From contig CAZOHG010000006.1 in assembly GCA_964579725.1 (NCBI GenBank), positions 1 to 64,000 on the forward strand: a stretch of 64,000 nt of DNA, in the 5' to 3' direction. The notes beneath the pieces are model-generated. The model searched no databases and was not told where the DNA came from. It saw nothing but the letters and a program-made list of their open reading frames with translations. This document shows, in pieces, positions 54,609 to 63,000 of the stretch (positions are counted from its first letter, which is position 1; each line of letters begins with the position of its first letter). The stretch comes from CAZOHG01 sp964579725 (GTDB taxonomy: Bacteria; Zhuqueibacterota; JdFR-76; BMS3Abin05). A program made the translations under genes and the position numbers.

Positions 54609-54613
54609 GTCAA

Positions 54614-55225
54614 TCAAATGCGAATCCCTGTCATGTAGGCCTGGTACATGGTTTCCACCGCCTCCTTGAAATTAAAAACGGAATGGTCCAAAACCCACTG
54701 CAACATGAGTCCGTCCCAAGACCCCAAAATGGCGGACGCCGTTAAAAGAGGATTCAAATTTTTCCGAAATCGCCCCTGGTGAACGCCCTCGGTCAAAATC
54801 GACACCAGCAGATTTCGATAGTCAGCGTACAGACGACGCATGTCGAAAACCGTTGTCTCTTTGGCTTTGACCGAGCGGACGCCCTCTGCCCACACATCGA
54901 ACATAATTTCCATAAAATCAAGAGGAAACTGCTCCAACGCTTCCACAAAACCAACCAAAATGACGTGAATTTTCTCCGCAGGATCGGTAACCTTGAAAAG
55001 CTTCCGTGCCAGCACTTCCTCCGCTTTTTCGAAGATGAGCAAAAAGCCCTCGTGCATCATTTCTTCTTTGCTCCGGAAGTATTCGTAAAGGGTACCCTTC
55101 CCCACGTCGGCCGCTTCGGCAATATCAGACATTCGGGTGCTTGCCAATCCCTTTTTAGCAATAACCCGCAAAGCAGCCAAAAGAATTTTTTGACGCTTGG
55201 CCTCTTTGTCTACAATTTTCGCCAT
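54614..55225 (-). CDS. TetR/AcrR family repressor of the efflux operon
   Basis: A 203-residue protein with the TetR helix-turn-helix near residues 10-55 (ILLAALRVIAKKGLASTRMSDIAEAADVGKGTLYEYFRSKEE) and an all-helical ligand-binding domain. Matching palindromes lie immediately upstream of its start and just after its stop, at the beginning of the efflux operon, so it probably represses both its own gene and the pump until a hydrophobic inducer binds. The operator spacing fits typical TetR sites. Confidence 0.92.
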   Translation of the reverse strand: MAKIVDKEAKRQKILLAALRVIAKKGLASTRMSDIAEAADVGKGTLYEYFRSKEEMMHEGFLLIFEKAEEVLARKLFKVTDPAEKIHVILVGFVEALEQFPLDFMEIMFDVWAEGVRSVKAKETTVFDMRRLYADYRNLLVSILTEGVHQGRFRKNLNPLLTASAILGSWDGLMLQWVLDHSVFNFKEAVETMYQAYMTGIRI

Positions 55226-55258
55226 TTTGCAGTTTTTTCTTTTTTATTTTTTTAATAA

Positions 55259-55276
55259 TGACCGAACGTTCGGTCA
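55259..55276. promoter_or_regulatory. TetR operator upstream of its own gene
   Basis: TGACCGAACGTTCGGTCA is a perfect 18-base palindrome 34 bases upstream of the repressor start, in an A+T-rich promoter zone. The same half-sites occur at 54589-54608. Confidence 0.82.
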
Positions 55277-55437
55277 GTAATATAAGAAAAAGTCAGGTAT
55301 CTTGCAAATAAAAAATAAGGAAATCCGTCTTTTTTCCTCCATTTTCTTCACTGGCACTTCAAAAGCGAAAAAAGGCTTGCTTTTGTCAAAAACCTTCCCT
55401 ACTTTCTGTCGTTACTACCACAGTCCTGGAGGTTTCC

Positions 55438-56638
55438 GTGAAATCCTTTTTCCCCTTAGTCATTCCGGCCTTTTTACTTCTTTTTTAGTTCCTCAGGGCA
55501 AAGCCAGAGTTTAGCTTCCGTACACGCCTGGGCGTACCAATTGGATGCCATTCATCCCGAAGAGATTGCGGGCAATACCACGTTCGACCTCATCGTCATG
55601 GACTATTCCGCCGACGGCACTCCCGAAAAGGCTTTTACCGCCGCACAAATTTCGGCTATTCAACGCAGCGGGAAAATCGCACTGGCCTACCTTTCCATCG
55701 GAGAGGCCGAGGACTACCGATTTTACTGGAAACCTGTCTGGAAAATTCACCCGCCCAACTGGCTGGGACCCGAAAATCCGAATTGGCCGGGCAATTACAA
55801 AGTGCGTTTCTGGGATCCGAACTGGCAGCGGATTGTTTTTGCTTACGTGGACACCATTTTAGCGCGCGGCTTCGACGGCATTTATTGTGACATCATCGAT
55901 GCCTATTATTATTGGCGGGAAGAAAATCCCGAGCAGCCGCTGGCCGATTCGCTAATGGTTCGATTTTTGGCCAAGATTCGGCAACACGTGGAAAGCAAAA
56001 CCAGCGCGCCCTTTTTCATTTTTCCGCAAAACGGGGAGGCCCTTATTGAAGAAGACCACATTACCGATAGTTTGCGCGCACTTTTTTGGAACTCAATTGA
56101 CGGCATTGGCGTGGAGGATGTTTTTTGTCCCGGCGACGCCGACGAGAACAATCCCTTTGCCCCGGATTCCGACCGGTTGAACTACCTTCAAAAATTTCGA
56201 GCACACGGGAAAATAGTCCTTTCCGTGGAATATTTGACGGACACCCACCTCATTGCGCGCTACATCCGGGCCGCAAGCGCTGCGCATTTTATTCCCTACG
56301 CCGCCCCGCGTGCCCTAAACCGGCTCGTCAACGGGATTCCCACCGAGGTCAGAACAGTGTTCCACTCGGCACCGGAACAGCTTACCCTGTCTCCCAATTT
56401 TCCTAATCCTTTCAATCCGACCACTGCGTTCCGATTTTTTCTAACCGCACCCACCCCAGCGGACTTTGCCATTTACAGTGCAACCGGACGCCGGGTGTGG
56501 CACCACCACTGGCAAAACTTAACAGCCGGACTCCACACCATTTTCTGGAATGCCAAAAATCTTCCGTCAGGTGCGTATTTTTACCGATTGAGTACGCCCC
56601 GAAACGCAGCTTCCGGAAAGGCCCTTCTTTTGAAATAA
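55438..56638 (+). CDS. GH114-like secreted protein with T9SS sorting domain, frameshifted in the signal peptide
   Basis: A GTG start at 55438 behind GGAGG begins a signal sequence (KSFFPLVIPAFLLLF) that meets a stop after a run of six Ts at 55481-55486. Removing one T restores one frame through SSSGQSQSLASVHAWAYQLD into the rest. The mature part matches the TM1410/GH114 (endo-alpha-1,4-polygalactosaminidase) family: FDLIVMDYSADG, ALAYLSIGEAEDYRFYW, GFDGIYCDIIDAY, FPQNGE, GVEDVFC. The end is the C-terminal sorting domain NFPNPFNPTTAFRF and a final LLLK. The frame break may be a sequencing error, a recent inactivation or a phase-variable tract. Hydrolysis of galactosamine-containing polymers is inferred from family. 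Confidence 0.78.
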
Positions 56639-56746
56639 TCCGTACAATCCCTTGTTTTCGAGACAAATGCGCGGATTTTCCTACGGAGAACGGCACCATT
56701 TTTGCCTGATTCCATTTGGCACATGTAAAAACAGCCGTTGTTTTGG

Positions 56747-56770
56747 AACCCCGTTCGTGGGGTTTCTTCT
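56747..56770 (+). terminator. Hairpin downstream of the GH114-like gene
   Basis: AACCCC and GGGGTT pair around GTTCGT and are followed by TCTTCT, about 110 bases after the stop and between two convergent genes. A modest rho-independent terminator. Confidence 0.5.
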
Positions 56771-56810
56771 GCGCCAAATGGAACGGAAGCCCCCGGTTTC
56801 GAAAGAAAGG

Positions 56811-58688
56811 CTACGCGTCGGAACGGTCTTTTCCTCTCACAATTAAAATCGGGATCGTAATGCCGTGCCGCACTTTGTCGATGGTTGTGCCGTGTACCCA
56901 ATCGCTGACGCCGTGGTGGCCGTGCGAACCCGCGACCAACAGGTCAAATCCATTCTCATTAATTGCCTTAATCAATTCGGTGGCTGGATCGCCGTAAAGA
57001 AGTTCCGTCTCCACCGGCAGATCGCGTTCTTCGATTTCTCGAGCCAAATCTTCCAAATACTGTTCATCCTCCCGACTGTGAAGACTGGAGCTCCGATCTC
57101 CGTACACCAGAGTGCCGGGGGAATCGGCCACGTGCAGCAAGGTGAGTCTGGATTGGTTGCGCCGCGCCACCGAAATGGCCGCGGAAACGATCTCCGCGTC
57201 GCGAGGCGAATTTTCAAGCGCAACGGCAATATTTTTGAAGGTTATTGGCCGCAGTTTTTGAATCACACGCTGGCCTTTTTTGACGATTCCGCTCTCCCAC
57301 TGGCGGCTGACCCCAAAAAACGGCGCTAACGTGAGGTACAACAAAACCCCGAAAATGGCCGCAACCAACGGCACAACCGTTATCCACAAAAACAGAGGGG
57401 CTCCGGCAAGCCAGTGGGACAATTCCTCAAACGCCAACTTCAGGTTCAGCACAATAATAATGGTGGCAATGACCCAGGCAAGTAGTTTCACCCAGAGCCG
57501 ATTGGCAAAATTCCCCATCTTTTTGGAATCGGATGTAAAGTGAATGAGGGGCACCGTGGCAAAAGGAAGTTGAAGACTCAAAATAACCTGGGACAAAATC
57601 AGGAGCCGGTAGGTGCCTTCACTCCCGGAAATGGAAATCACAACAACGGCCGGTAGGAGAGCCAGCGAACGGGTAATTGCTCGACGCAGCCAGGGCTGGA
57701 GACGAATGTTCAGGAAACCTTCCATAATAATTTGACCAGTGAGCGTGCCGGTAAGCGTCGAACTTTGTCCGGCGGCAATCAGGGCAACAGCAAAGGCAAT
57801 GGGAGCAATGTGCGTACCCAAAATGGGTTGCAGCAATTGGTGCGCCTGCTGGATCTCCGTCACCAAAATGCCCCGGGAGAAGAAGAGGGCGGCCGCCATT
57901 ATGAGAATGGCTGCGTTGACAAAAAAAGCGGCGTTCAGCGCCACTACCGAATCAATAAGGTTGAACTTACACGCTTCCGCTTTGCCCGTGTACGTATTGG
58001 AAACAGCCCGCGTTTGAACCAGCGACGAGTGCAAGTACAAATTGTGGGGCATAACGGTGGCGCCAATAATGCCAATGGCAATGTACAGTGCCGACGGCGG
58101 CAAATGGGGGACAAATCCCGCTGCAATGCCGCCCCAGTCCGGTTGAGCCAGAAAAATTTCAATTAAAAAGCAGGCACCAATGGTAGCAATCAGGGACACA
58201 ATGAAGGCCTCCATTTTCCGCATGCCCAACCGCTGAATGGCCAAAAGCAGGAACGTATCGCCAGCCGTAATCAAGGCGCCCCAAAGTAAGGGAAGGCCGA
58301 AAAGCAAATTGAGTCCGATGATGGTACCCAACAACTCTGCCAAATCTGTGGCTGCAATGGCAATTTCCGCCAAAACCCAAAGAAAAATATTAATTGGCCT
58401 GGGGTACTCCCGGCGGCACCCCTGCGCAAGGTCGTACCCCGTAACAATGCCCAGTCGCGCCGAAAGGGTCTGCAACAGCACGGCCATGAGGTTGGACATT
58501 AAGAGTACCCAAATGAGCGTGTAGCCGAAGCGTGCTCCTCCCTCAATGTCTGTCGCCCAGTTTCCGGGGTCCATGTAACCGACGCTCACCAAATAGGCAG
58601 GGCCAATAAAAGCCAAAAGGCGGCGATACCAGCCGCGCTTCTTAACGGAAACCGTTCCTTGCAGGTTTTCCAGTTCCTTTTTTTCCAC
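56811..58688 (-). CDS. Nramp divalent metal transporter fused to a UspA domain
   Basis: Start placed at GTG 58688, six bases after GGAGGA; an in-frame TTG at 58694 lies too close. Residues ~20-455 are Nramp: about eleven helices with the metal-site motif DPGN (residues 40-43) in helix 1 and MPHNLYLHSSLVQTR in helix 6. Residues ~480-625 are a universal stress protein domain with the ATP-binding pattern G-x2-G-x9-G-T (GSHGHHGVSDWVHGTT) near the end. It probably imports Mn(II) or Fe(II), with the Usp part sensing nucleotide. The Usp fusion is a known but uncommon form. No manganese riboswitch is seen upstream. Confidence 0.92.
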   Translation of the reverse strand: MEKKELENLQGTVSVKKRGWYRRLLAFIGPAYLVSVGYMDPGNWATDIEGGARFGYTLIWVLLMSNLMAVLLQTLSARLGIVTGYDLAQGCRREYPRPINIFLWVLAEIAIAATDLAELLGTIIGLNLLFGLPLLWGALITAGDTFLLLAIQRLGMRKMEAFIVSLIATIGACFLIEIFLAQPDWGGIAAGFVPHLPPSALYIAIGIIGATVMPHNLYLHSSLVQTRAVSNTYTGKAEACKFNLIDSVVALNAAFFVNAAILIMAAALFFSRGILVTEIQQAHQLLQPILGTHIAPIAFAVALIAAGQSSTLTGTLTGQIIMEGFLNIRLQPWLRRAITRSLALLPAVVVISISGSEGTYRLLILSQVILSLQLPFATVPLIHFTSDSKKMGNFANRLWVKLLAWVIATIIIVLNLKLAFEELSHWLAGAPLFLWITVVPLVAAIFGVLLYLTLAPFFGVSRQWESGIVKKGQRVIQKLRPITFKNIAVALENSPRDAEIVSAAISVARRNQSRLTLLHVADSPGTLVYGDRSSSLHSREDEQYLEDLAREIEERDLPVETELLYGDPATELIKAINENGFDLLVAGSHGHHGVSDWVHGTTIDKVRHGITIPILIVRGKDRSDA

Positions 58689-59082
58689 GTCCAATCCTCC
58701 CGTGTGGGGTTTGCAACTTGATTCTTGTTTTCAATTTAGGGAAAAATTATTCCTTTGTCAAGAAATGCTTGGCTCTTCCGGTTCAAAAAAGGAGACGCCT
58801 TCTCAAGCCAAGGAGTTGTAGCGTCCGCAGTTCCATTTCAGGTGCCCCAAAAAAGCGTCTTGTCCCCAAACAAATTCAAAAGAAAAGGGCCTTCTTTTCA
58901 CTTTCCGCTTGCAATACGAAACGCAAGGCATTATATTAAGCAAACTTTCAAAATGGGTCGCTGCGGTTCAAAATCATGGCGGGGAAATTGGTCGGATTTC
59001 CCTTTTTCGCCGCGAAGACTCGACGGATCTATTCCGTTTGTCCCGATTATTTTTTTTACACATTGACAAGCTGGAGGTTGCC
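58689..59082. other. Divergent 394 bp region between Nramp and SPFH genes
   Basis: Should carry promoters for both flanking genes. It is moderately A+T rich; I found no RNA element or convincing small gene in it. The GGAGG ribosome site of the SPFH gene lies at 59073-59077. Confidence 0.4.
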
Positions 59083-60045
59083 ATGTGGCTTTTCTGGATT
59101 CTTCTTGTTTTTGTAATTTTGATTCTTCTGTGGGCGTTCCTTTCTCTAAAAGAACGTCGGCCGGACCAACTTTTGTTGGTGGAAAAGAAGGGGCAAATTC
59201 ACCCGTACCTCAAGCGGTGGTACTGGAGCCGTTCTGTTTTGGCGCTTCCGGCCACCATTCGAACCGTTTCCACAGAGGTCAAGGCCCAGGCAAGAGGGAA
59301 AATCGACGTCGTGGCGCAGGTGTCGATTTCTTTCTTCCCTGACCCGAATCAGGTCCAAAATCTTATTCGGGTGGGCGGGTGGCAACCCGATGCTGTCGAA
59401 AAAACGGCTGCCGAACTGGCGGGAACCGTTCAGGGACTGGTGGGGGAAGTGGTGGAACAAATGGACGTTACTCAGGTAACGCGTGAAAAATTGGGGGAAG
59501 TGCTACGGAATCGCTTGTCCGATTTGGCGCCCGGCTTGGGGGTAACCATTGCGTCCGTGGTGGTTTCCGCAGCAGAGGCGGCCGACAAAAAAATTGCGGA
59601 CGCCATTCGTCAGAAAGAAGAAGCCCGTATTCAGGAAGAAACCGAGCGAGCCAATCAACAAGCCCGCATTGCCCGCGAAAAACTGCGCCTCAAAGCAGAC
59701 GACACCATCGCCCGCATGAAACACGAAACAGAAATGGCACGGCTGCGTCTCAAAGAATCCGAAGAGTTAGCAGCGGCGGCATTGGAACAAAAAATTCTCG
59801 AAAAAGAAGCCGAGAAAAAACGGTTGAATCTGGAATTGGAAAAGGAAGAGGTGGGACTTTTGGCACAATCGCCCCAACTTTTGTTACTGGCTCCCCAGCT
59901 TTCCCGCTTAATGGAAGCCAGCCAGCAGCTCAAAAATGCGCGCACCGTCATTTCTCTCTCCCCCGAAATTTCAGAAGGGTTGCCGCGCCTATTGCAGTCC
60001 CTTTTGGACACGCTCCAGCGGGGACAGGCGACAACGGAAACCTAA
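59083..60045 (+). CDS. SPFH/band-7-like membrane-anchored protein
   Basis: Start chosen at 59083 behind GGAGG; upstream in-frame starts belong to the intergenic region. The 320-residue protein has one N-terminal membrane helix (residues 1-20), an SPFH-like segment (ALPATIRTVSTEVKAQARGKIDVVAQVSISFF, then TREKLGEVLRNRLSDLAPGLGVTIASVVVS), and a long charged coiled coil (about 160-255) rich in Glu, Lys, Arg and Ala. Such stomatin/flotillin-type proteins form oligomeric membrane microdomain scaffolds or protease partners. No NfeD gene lies next to it. It is followed 39 bases later by the large aminotransferase fusion, possibly in the same transcript. Confidence 0.8.
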   Translation: MWLFWILLVFVILILLWAFLSLKERRPDQLLLVEKKGQIHPYLKRWYWSRSVLALPATIRTVSTEVKAQARGKIDVVAQVSISFFPDPNQVQNLIRVGGWQPDAVEKTAAELAGTVQGLVGEVVEQMDVTQVTREKLGEVLRNRLSDLAPGLGVTIASVVVSAAEAADKKIADAIRQKEEARIQEETERANQQARIAREKLRLKADDTIARMKHETEMARLRLKESEELAAAALEQKILEKEAEKKRLNLELEKEEVGLLAQSPQLLLLAPQLSRLMEASQQLKNARTVISLSPEISEGLPRLLQSLLDTLQRGQATTET

Positions 60046-60084
60046 TGGAAACGTACACCGATTTTAGGCAGGCGGACTGAAATT

Positions 60085-63000
60085 ATGTCGGTAGTCCGAT
60101 TTAAAGAATCGGCTCCTTCCCTTGTGGGAGAAATCAGCCGAATGACGGCGGAATCGGGGGTTCCCGCTGCCGAGCGCGTCGATTTTCACATTGGCAACCC
60201 GGTACGCGACGCTGCCCTCGATCGGCTGTACAATGCCCTGCTCTCGGGGGCTTCCTTTCGCGACGCCCACGCGCGCGATTTCTCAGAAGAGGCTTTTTTA
60301 CAGGAGTGTGACTCCCCCGCTCTCCGCGAGGCTTTTCAATTGCTTTTTGACACCGCCCGAAAATCCGTGGCCTACGCTCCTCAGGGCGGTTTTTTGCCCG
60401 CTCGTCCCGGTACGCTCGCCCGTCAAATTCAGGCGCGTTTCGAACAAATCGAATCACCTAAAATTCCCTACGACTTCGGCACCTCCTCAGGAAAACCGGA
60501 GCTGGCTTTTGCTTCAGGCGGCAGGTGGCAGGCACTTGCCCTTATTTTTCAATTCATTGAAGAAGATGTGCAGGGGGAAAAAAGGGGAACCCTTGTTTTG
60601 GGAGATTCCCCCCGTCCCCACCTCTTTTCACCTCGCATTCACGCGCCCGAGCGGTGGGAAAAATCCCGTCCCTTGCAGGAGCGCCTACAGGCGGCTCTCC
60701 GCACCGACGACCGGTTTGTCCTCTTGTTGGAACAGTGGCCGGAACGTGACCGTGAGCTTTTGGCGCACTGGCTTGAAGCCAACGATCTGTTCCTCATTGA
60801 AATGAACCAAAGCGGCAACGCCGCCAGCCTGTTGACTTTCCCCGAAATGAAAGAACGGGGGCTTCGGATTTTGGCACCCGATTTTATTCATCCTGCGTTG
60901 CGTTTCTCCAGTCTGGCCATTTTGTTGGCGCCTTTCGAGTGGATTTTGCACTTTAATCGCCTGCATTTCAAAAAGATGGGCACCCCTTCCGCCAGCGAAA
61001 TCAAATTGCTCAGTTTTTTTCTGACGGAAAACGGCCAGTTCCACACCCAACGCTGGCAGCTGTTTCAACAGGAAGTGAAAAATGCCGTAGCCGACTCTGT
61101 TGAGGAGGACTTTCCCCCTGAAGAAAGCGCCCCGGCTCTCGCGTCGGTTTCTCGTTTCGTGCGCCGGGTCGAAAAGCAAGCCCACCGACTTTCTCAACTG
61201 GGAACCCAAATGGCCGAGAAATGGGGGCAAAAAACAGCCCGCTTTTCCGACATTTCCATGGAAAATTCCCGTGCCTTGGGGCCTTGGGACCCGTTCGGGG
61301 GAAAATCCCAGGCCGACGTGGTGCAGCACTTCTTTGCCCGCTTAAACAACCCGAATTTGAGCACCGAATTAACGGCGTCGTTTTTGAGCACATTTCAGGC
61401 GGTGCACCCGGAATACGAACCGGAACACCTCGTTTTGGTCAGCGGCTCGGCCAGAACCGCACTGAGTTTAATGGCCTCCGCGTGGAACATTGAGGAGGTG
61501 GTGGTTCCCGATTTTAGCTGGACGGTGGGAGACGCCTTTCCGCAGGTGACGTCCGTGCCCCTCAAACCGGATTTTCAATTAGATGCCGAGCGGTTTGTCC
61601 GAGTTTTGCAAGCCAAATGTGAAACCGACCCCGCGTGGCCCCGTCGTGGCGCTGTCATTTTGAACAATCCTCACAATGCCACGGGACAAATCTGGCCGCC
61701 GGAAGCGGTGGAACCCATCTTGCTCTTCTGCTTTCGGAACGGAATCCGCGTAATTGACGACCTGTCGTACGCCGATGTGGTTATTGCCTCACCCGAAGAA
61801 CGGCGCACAAAAGTCCCGGTGCCGAGCTTAAAAAAAATCGCCCTGAATCTGAAAAAGGAGGGGCGTATTCGCGGCTCGCACCTGCGCCATTTGGTCACCA
61901 TTCAGTCGATTTCAAAAACCGATTGCAAGGCGGGTGCGCGTCTCGCCGTGTGTGACATTCCCCACTCAGCCGACCGCAGGCAATTCCACCAAAAAATGGC
62001 CCATTTTTCGCCCAATCTTTTAGCCATTCTGCTCAGCCTTCTTTTTTACCGCCGCGGTGCCTGGCACGTAGCCCGTTTTTGGGCCCGTCGGGACGAAATC
62101 CTGTGGCAGCGTTCCCGAGCACTAACAGAGGCTTTTGCGGAACTCCCCCCCGAGCGGAACCCTTACGGCTTGCGTTACCTTCCGCCGGCGGGTGCCATGT
62201 ACCCCCAATTGGAAATTACCCATTTGCCCACGGGGCTTTCCGCCGAGCGGCTGGCCCAGGCTTTGGCACGTCTGGGAATCGGGTTGATTCCACTGACCAA
62301 TTTTTCGCACACGCTGGAGGGCTTTTCTCAAGCCAATCGAACGTTTCGCCTGACTCTCGGAGGTGAGCTTGATTTGGCTACCATTTCGGCAAAGGTACGA
62401 CGGCTTGTGGAAATGCTGTCGGAATTGGTACGTCGTCAGGCGGAAAATCGCCATTTCTACCGGCTGCGCAACGGCCGTGTGGCGGAAGCCGATTTTTTGG
62501 CCTTGAAAAAACAAACACTCACGCGAGTTGACGTACAGGCAGCGGAACAACTAACAGCCGTACGGGAGGCCGCCCGAAAAAACTTTCGCCGCTATTTGCC
62601 GTCTTGGGCACAAAAAAGTGAGCAAACCGACGCTCTTCTGCAGGAATTTGTCGACCGTTATTTGCCCGAACGTTGGTCCTTTTTCCGCACCAAATTACAG
62701 GATTTCGCGCTGGTGCAGGCAGAAATTTCGCAGCGCGTTCGGCAAGGTGGGTCGGAGGACATTCTGAACGATTTCCAAATGGAGCTGTTGCCACCGGAAC
62801 CCCGAAAGCGGGTCTTTCAGTACGAACGGCGTCTTTTTGACCGCACGGTTCACCCCACTCAAATGTACGCATTGGACGTTGAGCAGCTTTTCGTGCAGCA
62901 GGCGAAACACCTCACCCTGCCCAATTTTTACGCACAGGTTCCTTCTGAACAGATTTTGGCCGCGCTTCTACGAGAATTTGTGGGCGGAAACGTCCCCATT

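Noticed and set aside
58689..59082. Manganese (yybP-ykoY) riboswitch before the Nramp gene
   Set aside because: No conserved loop sequences of that riboswitch class found in the leader.
60191..60805. Plus-strand frame inside the giant fusion gene
   Set aside because: Shadow frame of the fusion gene; the main frame carries the domain motifs.
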